The notes below the pieces were generated by a model. It did no database searches. It was not told where the DNA came from and saw nothing but the letters and a program-made list of their open reading frames with translations. DNA of 64,000 nt from Chionis minor (lineage: Eukaryota; Chordata; Aves; Charadriiformes; Chionididae): assembly GCA_013398295.1 (NCBI GenBank), contig VZSF01008860.1, positions 1-64,000 of the forward strand. Direction: 5' to 3'. Positions 1-10,370 of the stretch are shown here, piece after piece (positions within the stretch are counted from its first letter, which is position 1; each line of letters begins with the position of its first letter). A program made the translations under genes and the position numbers.

Positions 1-2650
1 CCCTGCCAGAACCAGGACATTTACTTAGCAGAGAGTAGTGTCGAACCTGGATAAGCTATTCACATTTAGACTGATGGCTTTATCAATGTCTGTTCACATT
101 TCGTAACTAGCGTACTAATATTAGCTGACATTGTGTACAGATGGACTAACTACACTTATCAATAATGCTGACAACCATTTTCTGAACATTAGATTATCCC
201 TGATGCCATTTTCAAGAAAATATGCACTAAGTAAATATGACTATAAACGAAATATTGCAAGAATTAAAAACTATCCATGAAGTTTACATAAAATAAACTT
301 TTTGCTTAGAAATCTCCATGGGAATCCATTTTCATTCACTACTTCTCTCTGCACACACTTGAGCGTTTCATTTTCCCAGTGTGTAAACTAATTAAAATCA
401 CAGAATACTACCAATTCTTGAGCACAGAACTGTGATAAATTATTATGAAAAAAAAAATAAATTGATACACGTTGCTTTAAACAAAGGATGCCAAAAAGAA
501 ATGAGAAAACTCAACAGATATGTGTCTTATGATATGCAGATACCATAGAGATGCATCCTTACAATTTTTGTCCCTTTTCTTGAGAACAGTCTCAAGCTAT
601 AAATATCAAAAAGGACCATGTATAAAGATCATCTCATTCACACAGACAGCATGGATAATCAAGTTACAATTAAAGAAATAAAAATGATGATTACTAGATG
701 GGTCTTTTAGAGGAAGCATTTGGATTATCCACACACATTTCTTTTCTACATTTCATTGATCACCTGTTCAAATGTTCAGAATATTTATATGATGAATTAT
801 GAGTGCACTCTGATCTTATGTTTTATATAGAAGATACAGATATTTCAGTTATTTTGTAACAGAAGCACTCTAGATCCAAAAATATTTTGATAATAAGAGT
901 CAACAGAGAAAGAAGGTTTTGTTTATCTAGAAAGTTATTTCATTTGATATTTTATTAAAATGTGATTTTTACTTTTTTATTTCAAAATTAAAATTAAAAC
1001 CCTAAGAATTAGAGCTGTTAATGTTAATTCTCAGGAGTGTGATACTCAGGCTCTGTGGGAGGCAACACAGAAAGTAGTCTCTCGAGGATTAATAGATGAC
1101 AGAGAAGGCAACAGCATATACAAACACAGAGCAGCAGAGAGGTTTGGAAAGAGTTAGGGTAAATATGTGCACTCTGTGAAATTAGGTGATAGCACTTAAA
1201 CATCAATTTACCTGATAGCAGTTCACATTTCTGCAAGTTCTTTGTGGTGGAGGCTATAATCAAGGTCCTAGATTCATCAGGCTTAATTTTACATTTCTGA
1301 AGTGGCAAAGAGGGCACTTTTAAGACGACATTATCACTTGAAGAGCTTTTTTCCGCCCTAACCGCTGTTAACCATTGTCTCTTGCTGAGATACTATGGTC
1401 TATTTAATCAGCATAGAATTTACCTTGAGTCCATAACAAGACCATTTACTTCCCATTTGGTTCTACTCTGAGCACTCAAATGGGACCTAAACGTACATAG
1501 ACCTTGTAGTTGCCCTTTGAAAAGGATGAATTCACTGTCAATGAAAAATAAAGATGCCCATTAGAGAACCCTCTAGTATTAGAAGATATTCTTCCTGAAA
1601 TCATTACACAGGGGTGGGCTGTTTGTATAGCCACAGCAGAAAAGTTTTCCTAGCATTGATCCATTATAGGTTACTGTGAAACTGTTTATGTCAGTGCATG
1701 TAGCTTTAGGTTCTCCAATAGCCTTAGAAAGTGTCATGTCTTAAAATACACAGGGATATTGGCAAAAGTAATTCTCCAGTCCCACATTTTGTTCTGTCTA
1801 GGTGGACCTTTGTAAGTGCACCGGTTTCCACAGACATTAGTAGTATTCTGCAAGTAATAAAGAATCAAAAGACTGGTAGATGTAATTATCTGGAAATTTA
1901 AGTACTTCAAAGCCATAACGCCTGATTCTTGGATACATAACGGAAAAGCAGAGGCTCCATCTGACCCCATTCATGTTTTTTATTACTAATTCTAGAGTCC
2001 TTTGACTTTTATTTCAGAGAACAACAAGCTTTTCCTTTGTTACTCTCTAATTCTCATACTATTTGAAGTGCCATAAGGGAAATCAAATGCAACTAACACA
2101 GCACTGAAATGTAAATAGAGTATAACAGACTAAATTCATTCCACTGTAATCCAGTAGGACAGGAAACAAAGGTAAGAATAATACAGGGAATTTATGCATA
2201 TAGAATGTGTTTACCCCAGCCTAAATATAGCTAGAATTTTAGCATAGCTGTCTACCAGGAAAGATCACCCCATACTGACCACATACATCTTGTGTATAGC
2301 ACATGTACCTCCAGTAGATCCAGTATCTCTTGCATAGTATCTCTCCCAAGATCACTATTTTAGTATTGATTCTAAGACATAGAGACATCTGACATGTCCT
2401 GTGCCAGCCCTTGAAGATGACTTAGAAACCTCAGGATATTTAACTAGGGACTAGACATCACCCCAGGCTGATCCCCTTTGTCATCAAAGGATAGAAATAG
2501 GCATTTCTCATTGTTAGGGACAACACTACAGCAGAGAGTGTGGATGGAATCTTAAGCAACCCATTTTACCATTCATTGTGGATGCCTACACTACAAATAC
2601 CTGAGTCTGGCTGATAAACCACATTCTTTGCTATAACACTATCACAGCCA
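1..2650. other. Unique AT-rich DNA, no gene recognised
   Basis: No repeat family, RNA gene or convincing coding region was recognised here. Reading frames are short and AT-rich. The one notable item is a minus-strand segment with exon-like boundaries at 1212-1296, listed separately. The stretch is most likely intergenic or intronic. Confidence 0.6.
1212..1296 (-). other. Exon-like segment, unidentified
   Basis: On the minus strand a pyrimidine-rich tract ending in CAG lies just before 1296, and a donor-like CAG|GTAAAT follows 1212. The 85 bases between are open in one frame (28 codons plus one base), beginning K-C-K-I-K-P-D-E-S-R and containing T-T-K-N-L-Q-K-C. The frame stays open beyond both boundaries, from 1317 to 1024. 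I do not recognise the peptide. Segments like this arise by chance in tens of kilobases of non-coding DNA, so this is a candidate only. Confidence 0.12.
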
Positions 2651-3245
2651 CTAGATCAAGAAGTCATTTTCTCTCTCTTCTGGGCACTGGTGAGGTTACA
2701 CTGGTAGCCTGTGTTCAGTGTTCAGTTCAGTTCAAAACTGTGTTCAGTTTTGAGCTCCCCTGTTCAAGAAAGATGTAGATAAATTGAAGATTGCCCAGAG
2801 AACGTTACTAAGGTGTTCACAGCTCAGATAGCATCACCTAGGAGGGGAGGTCAAGAAAGCTGGGCTTGTGTAGTCTGGCAAAGAGGAGGCTGAACTGTGG
2901 TCTAGCACAGGCTTGCAGTTATCTGAAAGGCAGTTTCAAAGTTACGGAGCTAAACCTTTTTGGTTAGTGCAAGGGGCATTAATAGAAGGAACAACAGCGG
3001 CAGATTGAAGCTTGAGAGGCTCAGGTAAACATCAGGAAAGAAAATTCACTGTGCACTGTGCAGCACTGAAATGGCTTGCTCAGGGGGGCAATGAAACCTC
3101 TCTCCTTGGAAGCCTTCAAGATTAGATTCTACCAGGCATACCAAATGAACCAATCTACTCTTGGCAATAGACCTGCTTCAATCAGAGCATTGGGATAGTG
3201 ATGTCCAGAGATCCCTCCAGCCAGCATTTCTACAATTCTGTGATG
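2651..3245 (+). mobile_element. CR1 LINE, 5'-truncated 3' end (sense)
   Basis: This matches the 3' part of avian CR1: the end of ORF2 plus the 3' UTR. Recognisable blocks in order are the 'cactggtgaggt' segment near 2687, the segment corresponding to 'gtgttcagttttgagctc', the 'aagatgtagataaattg' block, a decayed 'aggaggctgaactgtgg' block near 2886, and the terminal 'tacaattctgtgatg' near 3230. The copy is degraded, with stops throughout, and encodes nothing functional. A local reiteration of 'gtgttcagt/ttcagttcag' at about 2710-2745 looks like slippage inside the element. The 5' boundary is approximate because similarity fades before 2651. Confidence 0.8.
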
Positions 3246-4406
3246 TTTGAAACAGTACCTATTAATGTTGGATAAGCTAAAACAAAATCTATTGATTTAT
3301 ATTTTGTGTTCAGTCCTAATGGTGAAATCCTGGCCTCATAGGAGGTCAGTGGAAATTTGTCCCTGACTTTTGTGGGGCTGAGAGGCAATGTTATTTGTTA
3401 CTGGGGAAGAGCAGAATCGTGATTTAACTTACGTTATGGAAAAGACAGACTCAGAGAAAAACTGGTAAGCTTAGTAATGTCCACCTTTCCTTTCTCAGTC
3501 ATACTTTGATACATGTCAGAGACAGGTGTTATACAATCTAAGAATTAAAACAATTTAGATTTGTTTGACATCTTAATTCAGTACCTTATCACTATTCAAA
3601 TATCCCATTTTATGTATATAGTAGTTGATCTGCTCTTGCATACTGTGTGTGTTGGAAGGGTAACTAAATAAAAAACCAGATATATAAGTCTATTTTATGT
3701 TCTCTGTTCTAAGACAATGAAAAATAACTAACACTTTAAATCCCATCTTAAAAAAAATCCTATAACTTTATGCATATTAGCAGCATTATTCATTTAGTAC
3801 CTGGAAAGCACATATTTAACTTCCAACTAAAAATACCGAAAGATTCATCCCCTGAAAAATATCTAAATATAGATTACTTCATTACCTGTAAATCAGTCTC
3901 AAAAACCGATGCATGTGAAATGCTAAATGAGAACAGACTAGTTAAGTGCTATGCCTCTCGCAATCAGAAGGAATAAAAACTGCAGCACTAACTGCTAATC
4001 CTAAGAAATCAAAACACAGTTAGGCAGCCACTAAATTCTATTATAAAGTGTAATTATTATTATTAGACTTCTTTCAGAAAATAAGGGATGGAAAGATTAT
4101 GCAAGTACTTAACTTTTTTTAGAAGCTGGGGCATTGTTCTTTACTGTGCTACTAAATATATTCACCTTTAAAAAGAAAAAAAACCCTTTAAGTTCTGAAA
4201 ACACTATATGGTTCTTCTCTTTAATGTTTAATCTGAAATACTGAGATATTCTAATTTTTTTCCTGAGTTGGATTAGATTGAAAATGAAGATATGTTAAGC
4301 AGGCAGAATGTGTAATAATGCTTTGTAATTAGTACAATCTAGAACTAAATGTATTACACTAATGAGGTATGTACTTCTCATGTGTTTTTTTTTTCAAATA
4401 CTCAAG
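3246..4406. other. Unique AT-rich DNA, no gene recognised
   Basis: Contains only short chance reading frames, such as a 68-codon frame at 3770-3976 with no recognisable motif, and short homopolymer runs. No repeat family was recognised. Confidence 0.6.
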
Positions 4407-4958
4407 TGTTGTGGTTTAACCCCAGGCATCAGCTAGGACCATGCAGCAGCTCACTTGATTCTTCCCCTGCTCACCTGGAAGAATGGGGAGAAGAAGGAAA
4501 AAAGGAGGGGAAAGGAAAAAAAAAACCAGCTTGAGGGTTGAGACAAAGACAGTTTAATAGAACTATAAAGGAAAAGTATATAATAACAATAGTAATACTA
4601 ATAAAAATAGTGGTAAAAGAATATAGAAGATGAAGTAATACAACACGTCACTCTCATCACCTGATGAATTGATTGCCCCTCCCATCCCAAGCAATGAGCA
4701 CACATTCCTACCTCCCAGCCAACACCTATTTATATATTGAGCACAATGTCTGTGGCATGGAATATTCCTTTAGCCAGATTATTCTGTCTATGCTTCGTCT
4801 CAGCTTCTATGGGAAGCTGAAAAAAGTCCTCGACTAATATAAACATCACAGGGCAACAGCTAAAACAATATGCATTATCAACATTCCTTTCATACCAAAT
4901 CTGAAACGCATAAACTACTGGAAAGAAAATCAACTCTATCCCAGCTGAAACGAGGACA
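4407..4958 (-). mobile_element. Solo ERV LTR, probably antisense
   Basis: Starts TGTTGTGGTTTAACCCCAGG and ends CCAGCTGAAACGAGGACA, the two termini of a common bird LTR type. Between them lie a 'gggttgagacaaagacagtttaatag' type block near 4535-4560, an AT-rich ATAATAA tract, and the block 'aactctatcccagctgaaac' near the far end. Orientation is inferred: the complement carries 'ctgtctttgtctcaaccc', which matches a sense-strand block of the LTR at 18864-19917. No matching target-site duplication is visible at the chosen ends. No internal retroviral sequence adjoins it, so it is most simply a solo LTR left by recombination. It is degraded and codes for nothing. Confidence 0.75.
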
Positions 4959-5302
4959 CTAGCATATTCTGTCACTACAGTGAAAGAAAAAAAAACATGG
5001 CGATGACTTGCACACAAACTTATAACTTTGGGGATGTATATATGTATTGAAGGCATAATTTTACTAAATTGGAATCCTACTCACAAATTTTTATTGTTTT
5101 TATTTTTTTTAATCTATATAGGAAATTAAATAGGTCTAAAGATAAATGAATGAATGCTATAGCTATAAATCCTTCCCTGGCACTCAGGCATACCTCTCTC
5201 CTTGCCTAAGGAGTATTGATTCCTGTGGTTCCTTGCATATTGCAACAGTTTTATTTCCTGTTTATTTTTCTATGTAGTGAGTTTTCTGTCCCCTTACCAT
5301 CT
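4959..5302. other. Unique spacer between two LTRs
   Basis: About 344 bases of AT-rich DNA separate two LTRs of the same broad type. No primer-binding site, polypurine tract or gag/pol similarity was seen, so this is unlikely to be the remains of a provirus interior. Confidence 0.6.
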
Positions 5303-5549
5303 TGTTATGGGTTAGCCCCAGTGAGCAGCTAAGCACCACACTGCCACTTGTGCACTCCCTTGCACCCCCAGTGGGACGGGGGGAAAGGAAGAGTAAGAGC
5401 AAGAAAACTTGTGGGTTGAGAATAAAATTATTTAATAAGTGAAGAAGTGGAAGAAGAGAGGAAAAAAACACAAATGATGCAAAGGCAATCACTTACCACA
5501 TTGCACAGATAGACCAATGCCCAGCCAGTTCGCAAGCAAAAGATGGCTA

Positions 5550-5554
5550 AGCTC
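5550..5554. repeat. Target-site duplication, left copy
   Basis: AGCTC immediately precedes the TG of the nested LTR and is repeated exactly at 6683-6687. Confidence 0.8.
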
Positions 5555-5749
5555 TGTGGCGGACTGATATGTTTTGCCTTAAACATCTCTTTGCTCAGAA
5601 AGGTGCAAGCTTTGACGATTGATTATCGTCGCCCGCAGACTCAGGAGCATAATTGGTAATAATCACAAAGGAAGCAAATATCAACATCCGTCTCTGCAGG
5701 GACAGGACAACTAGTTCCTCTCTCACACCCCATGGGTTTGCCTGTTGCC

Positions 5750-6179
5750 AAGCAATGGCGCCAGAATGCACCTAGCTTGCAAAACCAGGATGCATCTACC
5801 ATCATCGAACAGATGTTTCCTGAAACTGGGCAAAGACTTTGGGACTGGAACTGTATGAAAACGGTACCTCCAGGAGCTTGAATGGAGACACCCACCACCG
5901 AAATACCAGAATTGAAGAGGACCAACAGGACACCGCTGGATCCATGGGTGGTGATATCTCTTTTTCTCTTATCTCTCTCCCTTCCTCTTGTTGTAACCTC
6001 TGTCTATCTCCTTCTCTCTTTCTCCTTAGAATCTTATTGCACGGGACTTTCTTTTCCAATCCATGTTATCCTGTCAAGTAGTCAGTGAGTTATCGTTCCT
6101 ACCTATATGCCTTATATTGTTTCTAGTTATATAGTTGTTGTTGAGTCATTGTATTAATAAATCATAAAATTGGTTGGCT
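5750..6179 (+). repeat. 430-bp direct repeat, copy 1 (left of the N)
   Basis: Identical as far as I can read to 6181-6610, starting 'aagcaatggcgccagaatg' and ending 'aaattggttggct'. It runs right up to the N at 6180, the signature of a contig end. Confidence 0.9.
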
Positions 6180-6180
6180 N
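6180..6180. other. Assembly gap (single N)
   Basis: The only ambiguous base noticed in the window. It sits exactly between the two copies of the 430-bp repeat, so its true length is unknown and could be negative (an overlap) or several kilobases. Confidence 0.95.
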
Positions 6181-6610
6181 AAGCAATGGCGCCAGAATGC
6201 ACCTAGCTTGCAAAACCAGGATGCATCTACCATCATCGAACAGATGTTTCCTGAAACTGGGCAAAGACTTTGGGACTGGAACTGTATGAAAACGGTACCT
6301 CCAGGAGCTTGAATGGAGACACCCACCACCGAAATACCAGAATTGAAGAGGACCAACAGGACACCGCTGGATCCATGGGTGGTGATATCTCTTTTTCTCT
6401 TATCTCTCTCCCTTCCTCTTGTTGTAACCTCTGTCTATCTCCTTCTCTCTTTCTCCTTAGAATCTTATTGCACGGGACTTTCTTTTCCAATCCATGTTAT
6501 CCTGTCAAGTAGTCAGTGAGTTATCGTTCCTACCTATATGCCTTATATTGTTTCTAGTTATATAGTTGTTGTTGAGTCATTGTATTAATAAATCATAAAA
6601 TTGGTTGGCT
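6181..6610 (+). repeat. 430-bp direct repeat, copy 2 (right of the N)
   Basis: Same sequence as 5750-6179. It starts directly after the N and then continues into LTR sequence ('ggtgtgatttcacc') absent after copy 1. Either it is the same genomic segment represented twice, or it belongs to a second, identical LTR. Confidence 0.9.
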
Positions 6611-6682
6611 GGTGTGATTTCACCTTAATTCTGTCCAAGGGGATCATGAACTTGGTCATTAGTGCCAAGGAGGGCCACGACA

Positions 6683-6687
6683 AGCTC
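6683..6687. repeat. Target-site duplication, right copy
   Basis: AGCTC immediately follows the terminal CA of the nested LTR and matches 5550-5554. The older LTR sequence resumes here. Confidence 0.8.
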
Positions 6688-6968
6688 CCTAAAATCCCCT
6701 CATTTCCCTTTTTATTGCTAAGCATAATGTTATATGGCAGGGAATACCTCTTTGGTTAGTTCAAGTCATTTGCCTGGTTGTGTGCCCCCCCAGCCTCTTG
6801 TGCACAACCCTCCACTCCACCATCTATTCACTGTGGAGGCAGAGTGAAAATCAGAGAGACCTTGGCATTATGCAAGCACTACTCAGCAACAACTAAACTT
6901 GACTGTGTTATTAGGTCCATATGAGCTGCTATGAAGAAAATTAACCAGACCCAGTACAACTCTCCACA

Positions 6969-7479
6969 TAGTTAAAATGCAGTTAAAAAAAAGTTTTTAA
7001 TTGCCATATATTTTGTCTTCTGTGTGGACTATAACAGTACTTTCTTTGTGAAATCTTACATGCTAAGAAAAAACTCTAGTCCCTCTCTTTTCTTGCAAAT
7101 TTGTGTTGACTATTTCTAGGCAAATCACTCTTCTTAAGATATTTCTGAATTTCATCCAAGAAATGATCATTCACCAGGAAATAAATCTATACTGGTTGGC
7201 TATTGATCCCTTTTCTGAGCTCCATGTTCCACTGAATTATATTTGCTTTGAGAGTCTGATTTTAGTAGGTGGTGGGAAAGAGATTCAGGTGTTTTCCTGA
7301 AATGTTGCTTCACTGACAGGTTTTTATTTGGTCTAATTTGTGATGGACACTTCCTACATTCAATCCTATCTGTATCCCTGAATTGATGGCTGCTGTTTGT
7401 TGCTTTATTCTGTGCATTTGTTAATTAGGTTTTTTAATTCTGAAGTTTCTGTAAGTAATTCTCAGCCTGTCCTTAAGAG
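6969..7479. other. Unique DNA between LTR and CR1
   Basis: AT-rich sequence with a 65-codon chance frame at 7103-7300. The left end of the following CR1 is not sharp, so some of the sequence after about 7400 may be degraded CR1. Confidence 0.5.
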
Positions 7480-7959
7480 CTGCTTAAGGACAACCTGGCT
7501 CTGGCAACAGCAGCATGCTGTCCTGGCTGGTGGCTCTTCCTGGGGCTGTCAGGGTGCTACTCTTCACTGTCCAAAAGTGACCAGTCTCTTTATTTTCCCT
7601 TTGCACCTCATTGTGAGTTCATTATGGAGGGATGAGGGTCTTTACTCACAGGCTAGTGGGGCTCATTATCAAAGCTTTAAACAAGGTTTGAAGGTGGGGG
7701 GGCGGGGTGGGGATAATATCAGACTTGCCCATGACAAGCTGTGGGAGGACATGCCAAGGTTAGAGGGACAGGGTACTAGTGAGGACCCTCAGCCTGTTGC
7801 TCTTAAACTTGCTGGCAACACTGCAGCACAAGAAGTCTTATACAGATGAGCCAAGGGCTCCTGAGGTGATAGGAGCCAAAAGAGAAACACTAGTGAAATA
7901 CCTCAAAAGAATCAAGGTGGGTTCCTCTGAGAAGGTGACACAGTCAACAGTCCACCTGA

Positions 7960-8560
7960 AGTGCCTCTACATGAATGCACACAACATGGGCAACAACTAG
8001 GAGGAGCTGAAAGCCACCATGCTGCTAGAAAGCTACGACTTATTTGCCATTACAGAAAATTGCTGGGATGATTCCCACAACTGGAATGCAGCTATCAATG
8101 GCTACAAGCTGTTCAGAAGGGACAGGTGAGGAAGGAAGGGCGGAGGTGTTGCCCTCTACATCAACAAATGGATAAGAGTGTGAAGAGTTGTCTCTGAAGA
8201 ATAGCCACAAGCAAGTTGAAAGCTTATGGGTAAGAATCAGAGATTGAGGCAAAAAAGGGAACCTTGTGGTTGATGTCTACTAGAGGCCACCTGATCAAGG
8301 GGAGCCTCTTGAAAAAGCCTTCTTACACCAGCTACAGGAGGCATTGTGCTTGCAGGCTCTCATCCTCCTGGGGGACTTCACCCACCCCAACATCTGCTGG
8401 AAAAGTAGCATGGCAAGCTGTGGGCAATCCAGGAGACTCCTGGAATGCATTGAGTATGAATTCCTAAACCAGGTAATAGACAGCCCCACCAGAGGGCATG
8501 CGATACCAACCTGGGAGGCAGCCTGGGCTGCAGTGATTATGCACTGGTAGAGTTCACAGT
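7960..8560 (+). pseudogene. CR1 ORF2 endonuclease domain, broken
   Basis: Decayed apurinic-endonuclease-like domain that in an active CR1 nicks the target DNA. Visible anchors are the L-Y-M-N-A-H-N-M-G-N-N start, after which a stop replaces the next codon (TAG near 7998), the block E-S-Y-D-L-F-A-I-T-E-N at about 8030-8060, and G-D-F-T-H-P-N-I-C-W at about 8370-8400, where the D and N correspond to conserved residues of the family. In-frame stops (for example after R-R-D-R near 8128) and frame changes mean no intact protein. Confidence 0.8.
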
Positions 8561-9339
8561 CCTAAGGAATATGGGTCAGGGGAAGAGTAAAGTCAGGACC
8601 TTGAATTTTAGGTAGGCAAAATTCCAGCTCTCCAAGGAGCTGGTCAATAAGAACGCCTGGGAAACTGTCCTCAGGCACAAGGGAGCAGAACAGAGCTGTT
8701 AGGTCTTTAAAGATGCTTTCCACACAGCACAAAAGCTCTCAATCCCCAGGTGCAAGAAATCAGGAAAGGAAGGCAAGAGACCGGCTTGCTGAGTCAAGAC
8801 CTACTGGTCAAACCAAAGGGCAGGAAGGAAATGCACAGGCAGTGGAAACAGGGACAGGTATCATGGGAAGAGTATAGGGATGCTGCCTGGATCTATAGTG
8901 ATGGTGTCAAGAAGGCCAACATGTAACTGGAGCTGAATTTGGCAAAGGACTCAAAGAGTAACAAAAAGGGCTTCCACAGGTATGTCAACCAGACAAGGAA
9001 GGCCAAAGAAAGCATATTCCCCCTGATGAGCAAGATTGGCATACTGGTAGCAACAGACAAGGAGAAGGCTGAGGTGCTCAACAGCTTTTTGTCTCTGTCT
9101 TCACTAGCAACCTCTCTTCCCACAACTCTTGAGTGGATGGACTGCAGTGCAGAGAATGGGGGAAAAAAGTCCCTCCCATCATAAGAAAAGATCAGGTTCA
9201 TGACCACCTGAGGAACATGAACATACGGAATTCTATGGGATGTGTTGACATGCATTCCAGAGTCCTGATGTAGTTGCCAAGACACTCTCCACGATATTTG
9301 AAAAGTCACAGCAGTCAGATGAAGTCCCTAATGACTGGA

Positions 9340-10370
9340 AAAAGGGAAACATCCCACCCATTTTCAAAAAGGATAGAAAAGAGGACCCTGGGAACTACTG
9401 ACCTGTCATCCTCGCCTCTGCACCTGGGAAGATCAGGGAACAGATCCTCCTTGAGACTATGCTAAGACACATGGAGGACAGGGATGTGATTCAAGACAGC
9501 CAGCATGGCTTCACCAAGGGCAAGTTTTGCCTGACCAGCCTAGTGGCCTTCTATGATGGAGTGAGGACATCAACGAACAAGGGAAGAGTTACAGATGCCA
9601 TCTATGTGGATTTCCCTAAGGTCTTTGACATCATCGCCCTCAACATCCTTCTCTCTAAATTGGAAAGAGATGGATTTGATAGGTGCACGGTTTGATGGAT
9701 GAGGAATTGGCTAGATGGTCACATTGAGAAGGTGGTGGTCAACAGCTCAATGTCCAGATGGAGACTGATCACAAGTGGTGTCCCTCATGGGTCCATAATG
9801 GACCAGTACCATTCAATATCTTCATCAATGACATAGACAGTAGGATCAAATGCAGCCTCAGCAAGTTTGCAGATGACAGCAAGCTGAGTGGTGTGGCTGA
9901 TACACCTGAGGGATGGGACATCGTCAAGAGGGACCTGGACAAGCTCAAGAAGTGGGCCCTTGTGAACCTTATGAAGTTCAACAAGACCAAGGGCCAGGTC
10001 CTGCACCTGGTCGAGGCAACCCTTGATATCAATACAAGACGGGGGATGAAGGGATTGAGAACAGCCCTGCCAAGAAGAACTCGGGGGTACTGGTGGATGA
10101 AAAGCTGGACATGAGACAACAACGTGCACTCACAGCCCAGAAAGCCAACCACATCCTGGGCTGCATCAAAAGAAGCGTAGCCAGCAGGTCACGATCAGGG
10201 GGTGATTCTGTCTCTCTACTCTGCTCTGGTGAGACCCCACCTGGAGTACTGAGTGCAGCTCTGGAGCACTCACCACAGGAAAGACACAGACCTGTTGGAG
10301 CAGGCCCAGAGGAGAGCCACAGAAATGATCAGAGGGTGGTAGCACCTTTCCTATGAGAACAGGCTGAGAG
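9340..10370 (+). pseudogene. CR1 ORF2 reverse transcriptase domain, broken
   Basis: Decayed reverse-transcriptase domain. Recognisable pieces in order are the P-G-N-Y type motif near 9395 (followed by a stop), [17 protein letters not shown] at 9462-9512, [10 protein letters not shown] near 9600-9630, F-N-I-F-I-N-D-I-D near 9810-9840, the active-site F-A-D-D near 9868-9880, and the C-terminal block D-E-K-L-D-M-R-Q-Q near 10095-10121. Frame shifts separate these blocks, and a stop at 9693-9695 interrupts the reading frame after the Y/V-D-F block. No functional enzyme can be made. Confidence 0.85.

Larger units (their letters stand above)
5555..6682 (+). mobile_element. Younger ERV LTR nested in an older LTR, spanning an assembly gap
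   Basis: The element starts TGTGGCGGACTG and ends GGGCCACGACA (canonical TG...CA). It is bounded by an exact 5-bp direct repeat AGCTC at 5550-5554 and 6683-6687, which is the target-site duplication within the older LTR. A polyadenylation signal AATAAA lies at 6156-6161 and again at 6587-6592, indicating sense orientation. As assembled it contains one N (6180) and a 430-bp segment present twice. With one copy removed the LTR would be 697 bases. The left contig ends inside the LTR and the right contig starts inside it. This fits a solo LTR with an unmerged overlap, or a provirus whose interior is missing from the assembly. ERV class is not certain. Short frames inside it are not genes. Confidence 0.8.
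5303..6968 (-). mobile_element. ERV LTR interrupted by a younger LTR
   Basis: The left part, 5303-5554, starts TGTTATGGGTTAGCCCCAGT and contains 'acttgtgggttgagaataaaa', the same block order as the LTR at 4407-4958. The right part, from about 6688 to 6968, continues the family with 'ggcagggaatacctctttgg', 'actactcagcaacaac' and 'gaagaaaattaac'. The two parts sum to roughly 530 bases, close to the 552 bases of the neighbouring copy. The break is caused by the younger LTR at 5555-6682. The outer 3' limit (6958-6968) is approximate and I found no outer target-site duplication. Sense orientation is inferred to be the minus strand by analogy with 4407-4958. Confidence 0.75.

Noticed and set aside
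2380..2650. Possible further CR1 sequence left of 2651
   Set aside because: Some phrases look CR1-like but I could not follow a collinear match, so the element was started at 2651.
5802..6519. Two identical sets of open frames (80, 68 and 85 codons)
   Set aside because: They are the same LTR sequence represented twice around the N gap, not duplicated genes.
5750..6610. True tandem duplication of 430 bp in the genome
   Set aside because: The N exactly at the junction and the single enclosing target-site duplication fit an assembly break better than a biological tandem repeat.
7397..7849. 150-codon open frame on the plus strand
   Set aside because: It runs from unique DNA into the 5' part of the CR1 copy and matches CR1 non-coding and early ORF2 sequence at nucleotide level. 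Not a host gene.
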